The notes: a model not told the origin generated them from the sequence alone. Positions 1 through 5,697 are shown, counted from the stretch's first letter. The stretch is DNA of 5,714 nt from an uncultured Pirellulaceae bacterium (GCA_934255105.1 CAKQNH010000368.1:1-5714); one strand, 5' to 3'. Translations and numbers: made by a program.

Positions 1-914
1 AATTGTGACAGATCATCGCGAGGCGTGAACTCGGGCTCATGGTCCAGTGGCACCTTGCGGTTCCAGGGACAAACCTGTTGGCACACGTCGCATCCAAATA
101 TCCAGCCGGATAGTCGATCCTGGAGCTCCGGCTCGATATCCCCACGGTGCTCGATCGTCAAATAACTAATACATCGTCGGGCATCGAGCACAAAGGGGCT
201 TGGGAATGCGGCGGTGGGGCAAGCTTGCAGACAGGCGGTGCATGTCCCGCAGGAGCTTTTGTCGTCGGCCGAATCTACGGGCAGATCGAGATCGCACAGG
301 AGGGCAGCCAGGAAAAAGTAGCTACCCCAGCGTCGATTGAGCAGCAGGGTGTTCTTGCCGATCCACCCCAGGCCCGCCGCCGCGGCCATTTCTCGCTCCA
401 GCAGCGGTGCCGTGTCGACAACTCCTCGCACCAGTGCCCCCGGCTGCTTTTCTAATAGCCACAGCCGCAGTTGCTTGAGTCGCAGGTGGATCAGGTCGTG
501 GTAGTCAACCGTCCCTTGCGCGTACCGCGCCACCTTGGCCCGCCGCCGATTGGATGCAGCCGCACTGGACGCAGCCGCACTGGTGGACTCAGCGCCTGCA
601 ACCGATGGATTGGACTCGGCTGATGGGTGTGGCTCGGGTTGGTACGGCTCGGGCGGTTGATAGGGCTCGGCTGGCCCGTAGGGCATGGCCAGCATGAGAA
701 TGCTGCGACAGCCATCCAGCACGTGTCGCGGATGGCTATAAGCCTGGCGATGTTCGTGCAAATACTGCATTTGGCCAGCGTAGCCCGCGTCCAACCAGGC
801 AAGGAATGCGTCCAGGCGTCCGGGCGTTGCCGCAGCGGTAATGCCGCTGAGTACGAAGCCGAGCTGCTGGGCTTGCTGCTTCAATTGTTCTGCAATCGTT
901 ACCACCGCTACCAC
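1..914 (-). CDS. queG: Epoxyqueuosine reductase QueG (partial, C-terminus off the left edge)
   Basis: QueG reduces epoxyqueuosine to queuosine at the wobble position of tRNAs with GUN anticodons; it is a cytoplasmic enzyme using cobalamin and two [4Fe-4S] clusters. One uninterrupted frame runs from the GTG at 914 to the window edge (304 codons; family proteins are about 380 aa, so the C-terminal repeat part is missing). Visible motifs: LGFVLSGI near residue 18; VARYAQG and DYH near 128-139; VVDTAPLLERE with the probable catalytic Asp167; GLGWIGKNTLLLNRRWGS at 181-198; first ferredoxin motif Cys222/225/228 plus Cys232-Pro; CISYLTIEHRG from Cys248; and GCDVCQQVCPWN with Cys275/278/282. All eight cluster cysteines are present. 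An in-frame stop lies 14 codons upstream of 914. GTG 905 is an equally good start, with a weak GGTGG upstream of it. Oddity: a Pro/Glu/Ala/Ser-rich insert at residues 81-126 (described separately). The family assignment is very secure; the exact start is not. Confidence 0.95.
   Translation of the reverse strand, partial: MVAVVTIAEQLKQQAQQLGFVLSGITAAATPGRLDAFLAWLDAGYAGQMQYLHEHRQAYSHPRHVLDGCRSILMLAMPYGPAEPYQPPEPYQPEPHPSAESNPSVAGAESTSAAASSAAASNRRRAKVARYAQGTVDYHDLIHLRLKQLRLWLLEKQPGALVRGVVDTAPLLEREMAAAAGLGWIGKNTLLLNRRWGSYFFLAALLCDLDLPVDSADDKSSCGTCTACLQACPTAAFPSPFVLDARRCISYLTIEHRGDIEPELQDRLSGWIFGCDVCQQVCPWNRKVPLDHEPEFTPRDDLSQ
537..674 (-). repeat. Low-complexity, repeat-built insert in queG
   Basis: This stretch encodes residues 81-126 of QueG, between the AMPYG strand and the KVARYAQG motif. 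It begins with EPYQPP/EPYQP/EPHP units and ends with an Ala/Ser-rich tract made partly by two 15-bp copies (556-570 and 571-585, differing at two positions). In E. coli QueG, as I recall it, the corresponding loop is roughly 18 residues, so this one is some 25-30 residues longer. The reading frame is kept throughout. It is probably a disordered surface loop rather than a new domain. Confidence 0.75.
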
Positions 915-1092
915 CGTTAAAATCGGACCAAAACCGGCAAGTGCTAAAACTGAAGCAAGCTAAATGAACGGCAAAACTTGACGCTCAGCCGCTGGCGACT
1001 AGCGTGGAAGGGGAGATATCCAGCGAGTGCGCTAGTTGTTTGGAACCGCTGCTGACTATCGTCGACGTCACTTTACTCACCAGGTAAGCACC

Positions 1093-1536
1093 ATGAAAAA
1101 AATTGCGAAACTTCTGCTCCCCTGCCTGCTGTTCGTGCTAGCTGGCCAAGGCTCGGTCCAAGCCAACGACGGCTTGGCCATGGCCTATTTGTTCGGTTAC
1201 GGCGGCTACGGTGGCGCGCGGATGCAGTCCTACATCCCTGCCCCCCCCTACTTCGCGTTGCATCCTCCAGTGTACTACGGTCAGCGTTTCACGCGACCTT
1301 ATGGCGCCAGCCCGTTTGCAGCTTGGCCGCAATTGCAGGCCAATCCGGCCTACGCCCCACAACCGGCCGTGGAGCGAGCCCACGTCATGGACAATCCCTA
1401 CTGTGGTAGCGGAGCGATCGGAGTCGAAGTTGTCGGCGCGTCGGCCCAGTCGATTACTCAAGCCGCTCCGGTCGAGCCGCTGGTGATCGACAATCCGTAT
1501 TACCAACCCGAAGCACGCTTTACTTCGGCTGATTAG
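1093..1536 (+). CDS. Small secreted Tyr/Pro/Gly-rich protein, function unknown
   Basis: This encodes a 147-aa protein of unknown function. The ATG at 1093 is chosen because it starts a textbook Sec signal peptide: KK at 2-3, hydrophobic LLLPCLLFVLAG at 7-18, and likely cleavage after SVQA (residue 24). A start further upstream would bury this signal. AGG at 1082-1084 is a weak ribosome-binding site. The mature part has GYGGYGG at 35-41, then YFALHPPVYYGQ (53-64) and RPYGASPF (68-75), a pattern I associate from memory with small exported planctomycete proteins. The C-terminal half has two related blocks: VMDNPYC at 98-104 and VIDNPYY at 131-137, each preceded by an AVE/PVE step. There is no lipobox, and Cys104 is the only cysteine outside the signal peptide. 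It is divergent from queG, and its stop overlaps the end of the convergent methyltransferase gene. It may be a structural or cell-envelope protein, but nothing here proves a role. Confidence 0.75.
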   Translation: MKKIAKLLLPCLLFVLAGQGSVQANDGLAMAYLFGYGGYGGARMQSYIPAPPYFALHPPVYYGQRFTRPYGASPFAAWPQLQANPAYAPQPAVERAHVMDNPYCGSGAIGVEVVGASAQSITQAAPVEPLVIDNPYYQPEARFTSAD

Positions 1537-2422
1537 AGATGCGCTGGTAGGCTGCGCATAGAATGCCGGTGGCGACACCGGCATTGAGCGATTCGGCCCC
1601 CGAGCTGTGTGGCCCACGCGGGATGCTCAACCAACCGTCCAGCCATGCCTGTGCCGCAGCCCGGATGCCATGGCTCTCGCTGCCGATGACTAACAGTGTG
1701 TGGGAGGGCCAATCATAGGTCAGCGCATTGGCGCCATCGCTGATGCAAGTCCCCATGATCGTCATGGCGGGGTGTTCGGATCGCAGGCTTGCCAGTGGTC
1801 GGCAGCGGCAGCTAACTCTTAGAAATGCACCCATGCTGGCTTGAATTACCTTGGGATTATAGGCGTCGACGCAATCGTCTGACAGATACACGTGCGCCAC
1901 TCCAAACCAATCGGCGATACGCCAGATGGTTCCCAAGTTCCCCGGGTCGCGCAGCCCATCCAAGTAGAGCCACAGTCCGCTCGGCAGTGCTGCCGCCGAG
2001 CTGCCAGCGGCCGACTGTGAATCAACGCTGGTCTCTCGGACCGCTTCACGCCCCGTTTCTGCGGCAGGTCCCATTTCTGCAGCAGGCGTGGTTTCTTCAG
2101 CAGGCGTGGTTTCTTCAGCAGGCATATCGAGCAGCGCGAGCACGTCCGCGGGTGCGTCCAGTGAACTGATCGAGGCGATAGTCGCTTCGTCGCAGCAAAA
2201 GACGCGGTCTGCCAAATTTAGTCGCCAAGCATGGGATTGATGCTCCCAAAAGCCTGGTGTGCAAACCACGTAGCGCAGAGCCCTGCTCGCCGATTGAACG
2301 ATCTCCGCCGTGAGCGTGTCCCCTTCGGCCAAGAATTGGCGATGGTTGTGGCGGTACTTCTTGAGACGCAACGCGCCTAAGTGTTTGATCTGGTTTCGAG
2401 TCAACTGGGGTGGCAGGGACAC
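1520..2422 (-). CDS. SpoU/TrmH-family RNA 2'-O-ribose methyltransferase
   Basis: This 300-aa cytoplasmic enzyme should transfer a methyl group from S-adenosylmethionine to a ribose 2'-OH in rRNA or tRNA. The N-terminal part (about 1-97) resembles the substrate-binding domain of the family: LTRNQIKHLGALRLKKYR, then FLAEGDTL. The SpoU knot domain spans about 150-292. Motif 1 is LDGLRDPGNLGTIWRIAD with Asn162 and Arg168; motif 2 is LLVIGSESHGI (243-253); motif 3 is IPRGPHSSGAESLNAGVA (267-284). Motif 2 has SESHG rather than the commoner NEGxG, and motif 3 has a few extra residues before ESLN. The two domains are joined by a repeat-rich linker, about 97-148. The start codon is GTG at 2422 with no visible Shine-Dalgarno; TTG at residue 7 is an alternative. 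Substrate cannot be read from the sequence: RlmB-like, mitochondrial MRM3-like and TrmH-like members share these motifs. Confidence 0.93.
   Translation of the reverse strand: MSLPPQLTRNQIKHLGALRLKKYRHNHRQFLAEGDTLTAEIVQSASRALRYVVCTPGFWEHQSHAWRLNLADRVFCCDEATIASISSLDAPADVLALLDMPAEETTPAEETTPAAEMGPAAETGREAVRETSVDSQSAAGSSAAALPSGLWLYLDGLRDPGNLGTIWRIADWFGVAHVYLSDDCVDAYNPKVIQASMGAFLRVSCRCRPLASLRSEHPAMTIMGTCISDGANALTYDWPSHTLLVIGSESHGIRAAAQAWLDGWLSIPRGPHSSGAESLNAGVATGILCAAYQRISNQPK
2046..2117 (-). repeat. Four 18-bp tandem repeats in the methyltransferase linker
   Basis: Four 18-bp units lie head to tail (2046-2063, 2064-2081, 2082-2099, 2100-2117, with part of a fifth starting at 2118). The two copies at 2082-2117 are identical; the other two have diverged. 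On the minus strand, in frame, they encode two PAEETT units, then PAAEMG and PAAETG (residues 101-124). The identical pair suggests recent duplication by slippage. The product is an acidic, proline-spaced linker between the substrate-binding and knot domains. Confidence 0.9.
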
Positions 2423-2534
2423 AGTGCTCTCGCGAGTGGTTAGAAGTGGGGGGGACTTAGAGGCTTGAGGCTTGAGGATCTACTCGGGCGGTGTAGGGCT
2501 GGGAATCGGTGGAATGGGACCGCTTCTTTGAGCG

Positions 2535-2554
2535 GTTTAGATGTTATGCTAAAC
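2535..2554 (+). promoter_or_regulatory. Inverted repeat over a possible extended -10 promoter
   Basis: GTTTAG (2535-2540) and CTAAAC (2549-2554) form a 6-bp inverted repeat with an 8-nt spacer. Inside it, TG-T-TATGCT at 2542-2550 resembles an extended -10 element (4 of 6 matches to TATAAT, plus the TG). No good -35 is visible at normal spacing. It sits about 55 bp upstream of the SGNH hydrolase ATG, where a promoter with an overlapping operator could lie. This is an inference from position and symmetry only. Confidence 0.3.
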
Positions 2555-2605
2555 GGTCGGACGTCGACAACTCATTTTGACTCTAGCACCTTTCGAGTAC
2601 CACAC

Positions 2606-3802
2606 ATGAACAAACTGCTATCGATCAAATCGCTATCGATCAAATCCTTATGGAACAAAACACCGTGGAGCAAATCCTTATTGAGCGGGCTGGGCTTGGC
2701 TCTCTGCTGCACAGTTTTACATGCTCAGGAAAAAAAGCCAACGACCGCACAGCTCGACCCTGCCATGGCCGCCAACCAAGCGGCCCAGTCGGGTCTGCAG
2801 TGGCACGACGTGACTACTTGGGGCGTCGAGGGACGCATTCTGCCCGATCAGCCGCGGACGCGTTGGTTCGATCGCTTCCCCAGTTCGGCGGAAGGCCAAG
2901 TCACAGCCAACGTGTGGAATCTCAGCCGAGATAGCGCGGGGATGATGGTGCGCTTTGAAACCGATTCGCCTTCGATCCACGTGCACTATCATCTGCTGGA
3001 TGCCGGCTTGGCGATGCCCCACATGCCCGCCACGGGTGTCAGCGGAGTCGATCTATATGCGCGCGACGCGGATGGACGCTGGCGATGGGTTCAGGTGGCT
3101 CGTCCCACCACCCAGGAGGTCAAGGCGGAATTGGTAACGGGGTTGGCCCCCGGCCTGCGCGAGTACGCTTTGTACCTGCCATTGTACAACGGCGTCGATA
3201 GCCTGAGCATCGGAGTCGAACCGGGAGCCAAGTTCACCGGCCTGGTGCCACGCGGTAAGCCAATCGTGTTTTACGGGACGAGCATCACCCATGGAGCGTG
3301 CGCCAGCCGACCTGGGATGGTGCATACTGCGATCCTGGGGCGTTGGTTCGATCGGCCCGTGGTCAACCTGGGCTTTTCCGGCAATGGCCGCATGGATGCC
3401 GCCGTGGGTGAGTACATGACTCAAATCGATGCGGCCGCATATGTGATCGATTGCTTGCCCAACATGCAGCCCGCTCAAGTGACTGCCAAGTGTATTCCGT
3501 TGGTGAAACAATTGCGGGCCGCGCATCCCGATACGCCGATTGTGTTGGTCGAAGATCGGCGGAACACCAACGACTGGATTCTGCCCGCTAGGCAGCAGTT
3601 TCATACCCAGAACCACGCCGCGCTGCGGGCCGCCTATGAAACTCTACTGAGCGAGGGGGTCGAGCACTTGTCCTACATTCCTGGCGACCATCTGTACGGC
3701 GACGACAGCGAAGGTGCCACGGACGGCTCCCATGCCAACGACTTGGGCTTCATGCGGCAGGCCCAAATATTTGAACCCGTGCTCCGCGCCGCCATCCCGT
3801 AG
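2606..3802 (+). CDS. Secreted SGNH/GDSL hydrolase with N-terminal GxDLY domain
   Basis: This is a 398-aa exported esterase-type hydrolase, probably removing acyl groups from a carbohydrate or similar substrate outside the cytoplasm. ATG 2606 is chosen because it starts a signal peptide: a long basic n-region with pentapeptide repeats (about residues 5-24), a hydrophobic core LLSGLGLALCCTVL, and likely cleavage after LHA (residue 40). Longer in-frame starts would put non-signal sequence in front. Residues about 65-205 match the GxDLY domain found before this hydrolase type, including SGVDLY at 146-151. The catalytic domain has FYGTSITHGA with nucleophile Ser226; NLGFSGNG with Gly257 and Asn260 (oxyanion hole region); IDCLPNM with Asn286; and DGSHAND with Asp373 and His376. 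All catalytic positions expected for the fold are therefore present. The TIM-barrel gene follows after 131 bp on the same strand and may share a transcript. The natural substrate is unknown. Confidence 0.93.
   Translation: MNKLLSIKSLSIKSLWNKTPWSKSLLSGLGLALCCTVLHAQEKKPTTAQLDPAMAANQAAQSGLQWHDVTTWGVEGRILPDQPRTRWFDRFPSSAEGQVTANVWNLSRDSAGMMVRFETDSPSIHVHYHLLDAGLAMPHMPATGVSGVDLYARDADGRWRWVQVARPTTQEVKAELVTGLAPGLREYALYLPLYNGVDSLSIGVEPGAKFTGLVPRGKPIVFYGTSITHGACASRPGMVHTAILGRWFDRPVVNLGFSGNGRMDAAVGEYMTQIDAAAYVIDCLPNMQPAQVTAKCIPLVKQLRAAHPDTPIVLVEDRRNTNDWILPARQQFHTQNHAALRAAYETLLSEGVEHLSYIPGDHLYGDDSEGATDGSHANDLGFMRQAQIFEPVLRAAIP
2618..2677 (+). repeat. 15-bp tandem repeats in the SGNH hydrolase signal peptide
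   Basis: Four 15-bp units run head to tail at 2618-2632, 2633-2647, 2648-2662 and 2663-2677. The first two differ only in their last base; the third and fourth have diverged. In frame they encode LSIKS, LSIKS, LWNKT and PWSKS, which stretches the positively charged n-region of the signal peptide to about 24 residues. Each copy adds one lysine. Confidence 0.85.
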
Positions 3803-3858
3803 GCTCGTAACGAGCACCGCGCTGTTACGGCAGCATTGTGCTGTATTTCGCTGAGCAC
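3803..3858 (+). other. Cluster of small hairpins between the SGNH and TIM-barrel genes
   Basis: Directly after the SGNH stop codon, GCTCG-TAA-CGAGC (3803-3815) can form a 5-bp hairpin. An overlapping alternative pairs GTAAC/GTTAC and AGC/GCT (3807-3828; 8 bp with one bulged G). CAGCA-TTG-TGCTG (3831-3843) forms a third. No T-run follows any of them, so a strong intrinsic terminator is not supported. They could instead stabilise or partly attenuate a shared transcript. Confidence 0.3.
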
Positions 3859-3918
3859 AGGGAGTACAATTTACCGCATCTTGATTTTGCAACCTGGGCC
3901 CACTTACTACCTACCACT

Positions 3919-3922
3919 GGAG
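3919..3922 (+). promoter_or_regulatory. Ribosome-binding site of the TIM-barrel gene
   Basis: GGAG lies 8 nt before GTG 3931 and 11 nt before ATG 3934. The spacing slightly favours GTG and the codon favours ATG; both give the same protein apart from one residue. It also argues against the in-frame start at 3838, which lacks this site and would place 32 residues before the Tat motif. Confidence 0.5.
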
Positions 3923-3933
3923 AAACCCCTGTG

Positions 3934-4908
3934 ATGATTCAACCCGACCGACGCCGCTTTCTATCTGCCGCTGGCATGGCTGCTTCTGGATTGGCCCTCA
4001 GTAGCGGTGCCCTGGGCTTGGTCGGAAACGGCTTGGCGCTGGCCCAAGAGGACAAGTCCAAGGGGTTTGACATCTCACTCGCCCAGTGGTCGCTCAATCG
4101 CCAGTTCTTCGCTTTCCTGGGACGAAATAAAGGGCCCGTCGATCGCAAGCTCGACCCGTTAGAATTTGCTTCGATCGCCAAGAACGAGTTTGACATCAAC
4201 GGCATCGAGTATGTCAATCAGTTTTATGCCGAAGCGGTCAAGCAGCCCGGTTACTTGGCCGAGCTCAAGCAGAAGGCGGCAGATGCGGGCGTTACCAACG
4301 TGCTGATCATGTGCGACGGCGAAGGGAAACTGGGGGATCCCGATCTGAAAAAACGCATCACGGCGGTCCGCAACCACATCAAGTGGCTGGAGTGGGCGAC
4401 TGAATTGGGATGCCATTCGATTCGCGTCAATGCAGCCTCCAGCGGCAGCTACAACGAGCAGTTGGAACTGGCCGCCGATGGCCTGCGTCGCTTGTGCGAA
4501 CTGGCAGACACCTATGGCATCAACGTGATTGTTGAAAATCACGGTGGACTGTCCAGCCACGGACGTTGGTTGGCGACGGTGATGGAATTGGTCGACCACC
4601 CCCGCTGCGGCACCCTGCCCGACTTTGGCAATTTCTATATCGAGCGTGGTGACGAACCGATCGAATACAATCGCTATTTGGGGACGTCGGAACTGATGCC
4701 ATGGGCCAAGGGGGTGAGCGCCAAGAGCTACGCGTTTGACGCTGAGGGGAACGAGACATCGACCGACTACGAGCGCATTATGAAAATCGTGCTCAAGAGC
4801 GGCTACCACGGCTGGGTAGGGATCGAGTACGAAGGCGCAAAAGACTCCTTCGAGGGTATTCGGCTGACCAAGGCGCTACTTGAACGCGTCCGCGACGAAT
4901 TGGCTTAG
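3934..4908 (+). CDS. Tat-exported xylose-isomerase-like TIM-barrel protein (sugar phosphate isomerase/epimerase family)
   Basis: This 324-aa protein has the xylose isomerase-like/AP-endonuclease-2 TIM-barrel fold, whose members are mostly metal-dependent isomerases, epimerases or related sugar enzymes. The N-terminus carries a twin-arginine signal, DRRRFLSAAG (residues 5-14), a hydrophobic stretch to about 36, and probable cleavage after LALA near residue 37. This implies folding, perhaps with metal bound, before export. Barrel landmarks: DISLAQWSLNR (46-56), GIEYVNQFY (90-98), NVLIMCDGEGKLGD (122-135), LGCHSIRVNA (158-167), VIVENHGG with Glu201, LPDFGNF with Asp230, VSAKSYAFD (261-269) and WVGIEYEG with Glu298 and Glu300. 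Glu201, Asp230 and one of the last two glutamates are candidate metal ligands. The length is normal for the exported subfamily. Start is ATG 3934 or GTG 3931. It follows the SGNH hydrolase on the same strand. The fold is secure; the reaction and substrate are unknown. Confidence 0.92.
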   Translation: MIQPDRRRFLSAAGMAASGLALSSGALGLVGNGLALAQEDKSKGFDISLAQWSLNRQFFAFLGRNKGPVDRKLDPLEFASIAKNEFDINGIEYVNQFYAEAVKQPGYLAELKQKAADAGVTNVLIMCDGEGKLGDPDLKKRITAVRNHIKWLEWATELGCHSIRVNAASSGSYNEQLELAADGLRRLCELADTYGINVIVENHGGLSSHGRWLATVMELVDHPRCGTLPDFGNFYIERGDEPIEYNRYLGTSELMPWAKGVSAKSYAFDAEGNETSTDYERIMKIVLKSGYHGWVGIEYEGAKDSFEGIRLTKALLERVRDELA

Positions 4909-4933
4909 TGCACGTCAACGACGAGTGGATCTA

Positions 4934-4970
4934 CCAAACGAGCGAACAGCGACTCGCTGGAATCGTTTGG
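4934..4970 (+). terminator. Bipartite hairpin after the TIM-barrel gene, possible terminator
   Basis: CCAAACGA (4934-4941) and TCGTTTGG (4963-4970) are a perfect 8-bp inverted repeat. Inside it, CAGCGA and TCGCTG (4947-4952, 4954-4959) form a second palindrome around one base. Together they give a two-part stem separated by an asymmetric internal loop of 5 and 3 nt. It starts 25 bp after the stop codon, the usual place for a 3' end. It is followed by TTTCAAC rather than a long T-run, so terminator function is likely but not certain. Confidence 0.5.
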
Positions 4971-5019
4971 TTTCAACAATTTGCCTCACCTCGCTGCTTG
5001 CGTTTAACGCCGAGCCGCA

Positions 5020-5104
5020 GCAGGCCGCGATGCACAAGGCTTGATAATCAACGGTTGGCGCACTGATGAACCACAGCGATTTCCAACCCTCAATCGCGGC
5101 CTGC
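5020..5104. repeat. 85-nt element bounded by a perfect 12-bp inverted repeat
   Basis: GCAGGCCGCGAT (5020-5031) is exactly inverted at 5093-5104. Nested inside are GGTTGG/CCAACC (5053-5058, 5083-5088) and the short palindrome TTGATAATCAA (5041-5051). As RNA or single-stranded DNA this would give a closing stem with two side hairpins. It lies in a gene-free gap. It could be a structured RNA, a small repeated or mobile element, or an integron-type recombination site, but the core motifs of the last are not convincingly present. Confidence 0.5.
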
Positions 5105-5411
5105 GCAGGCGACGGCACCTCCCGCAGTCAAGCACCTTTGCTTTACCGTACTGGACTTTCTTAGCGCAGCGAACCACCGCTGAAATGGCTTCTTCGTTGT
5201 CAGAGAAGAAGTTCATCGAGTACCCATTCCCGCAGGCCACCCCGTCACGGATGAAATCTCGCTGGCGCGAACTTCAACCGCATGAGCGGGCCTCGTTAGC
5301 CAACCGTGTGCCACACACGACTGTCAAGGATAAGAGAATAGAAGAAAATCCGTCGGTCGTCCCCGTGCAGAGAAGCAGGCAGTTAAAAATACCGAGAACT
5401 GGGCAAGAAGA

Positions 5412-5697
5412 CTAGATGCTACTCATGTCACGACTTCCGTGAATCACACGAGAAACCTCAATGCCACCATCGATCACTCTGAAGAAAACGACGTAGCTTC
5501 CAATGCTGAATGAACGACACCCTGGTACCCCAAACCCTTGACGCACTTCCCCTGCTGACGTTTGTGTTGCAAGCGTTTCGCACACCTCCCGAAACTGCGC
5601 TAGCCAGTTGCGAGCAGCCATTGGCTTGTCGCGCGACGTAATCAACGATCGCTTCGAGGTCGTCATCCGCTTCCGGTGCGTAAGTAACCTTCGCCAC
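5412..5697 (-). pseudogene. ParE/RelE-family toxin, frameshifted
   Basis: Intact ParE/RelE-family toxins of type II toxin-antitoxin systems are small cytoplasmic proteins that poison gyrase or translation. From GTG 5697 one frame reads VTYAPEADDDLEAIVDYVAR and then loses the family pattern. A second frame continues it with RDKPMAARNWLAQFREV and runs through PGCRSFSIGSYVVFFRVIDGG and IEVSRVIHGSRDMSSI to the stop at 5412-5414. Joined, they give about 95 aa, the normal ParE length, with the C-terminal R-x-x-H-G-x-R-D signature intact. The switch falls at CGCGCG (5630-5635), where one extra CG pair would restore a single frame (VARDKP). The start codon overlaps the antitoxin stop by 1 nt, and GGAG lies 7 nt upstream. 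As written, translation gives a 79-residue product with a wrong C-terminus, so the toxin is probably inactive unless a sequencing error or programmed shift is involved. Confidence 0.88.

Larger units (their letters stand above)
4909..5411. other. Gap of about 500 bp without a supported gene
   Basis: This interval contains open frames on both strands (for example 5041-5415 plus, and 5004-5240 and 4915-5118 minus). None has a recognisable motif, signal peptide, convincing ribosome-binding site or plausible domain pattern; all are rich in Arg, Cys or Pro in ways typical of chance frames. What stands out are two inverted-repeat structures (4934-4970 and 5020-5104). From 5105 to 5411 I see nothing I can name. 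A decayed gene cannot be excluded. Confidence 0.5.

Noticed and set aside
990..1035. Interleaved inverted repeats (CGCTGG/CCAGCG and CTAGCG/CGCTAG) upstream of the small secreted gene, as a pseudoknot-like leader
   Set aside because: Only 6-bp matches in GC-rich DNA; plausible by chance and no known riboswitch features.
978..1062. Promoters for the small secreted gene (TTGACG at 978, TTGTTT at 1036)
   Set aside because: Neither has a convincing -10 at the right spacing.
1825..2169. Plus-strand frame with FLQQAW repeats
   Set aside because: It is the antisense reading of the 18-bp repeats in the methyltransferase gene.
2460..2477. 7-bp direct repeat GAGGCTT upstream of the SGNH gene
   Set aside because: Only about 2.4 copies and no partner elements; probably trivial.
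2465..2605. Longer start for the SGNH hydrolase
   Set aside because: It would place 47 non-signal residues ahead of a clear signal peptide and would run through the probable promoter region.
3838..3933. Longer start for the TIM-barrel gene
   Set aside because: The twin-arginine motif would be too far from the N-terminus, and the GGAG at 3919-3922 points to 3931 or 3934.
4980..5110. Integron attC site or gene-cassette boundary
   Set aside because: GTTTAAC at 5005-5011 fits an attC core half-site and toxin-antitoxin genes are common cassettes, but I find no matching partner core at the right distance, and the structure lies about 300 bp from the toxin end.
4915..5240. Minus-strand open frames of 67 and 78 codons
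   Set aside because: Cys/Arg-rich chance-like sequences overlapping each other and the palindromes, with no family pattern.
5041..5415. 124-codon plus-strand open frame as a gene
   Set aside because: No recognisable motif, signal or ribosome-binding site; it runs through the 85-nt inverted-repeat element and ends in the toxin gene's 3' end.
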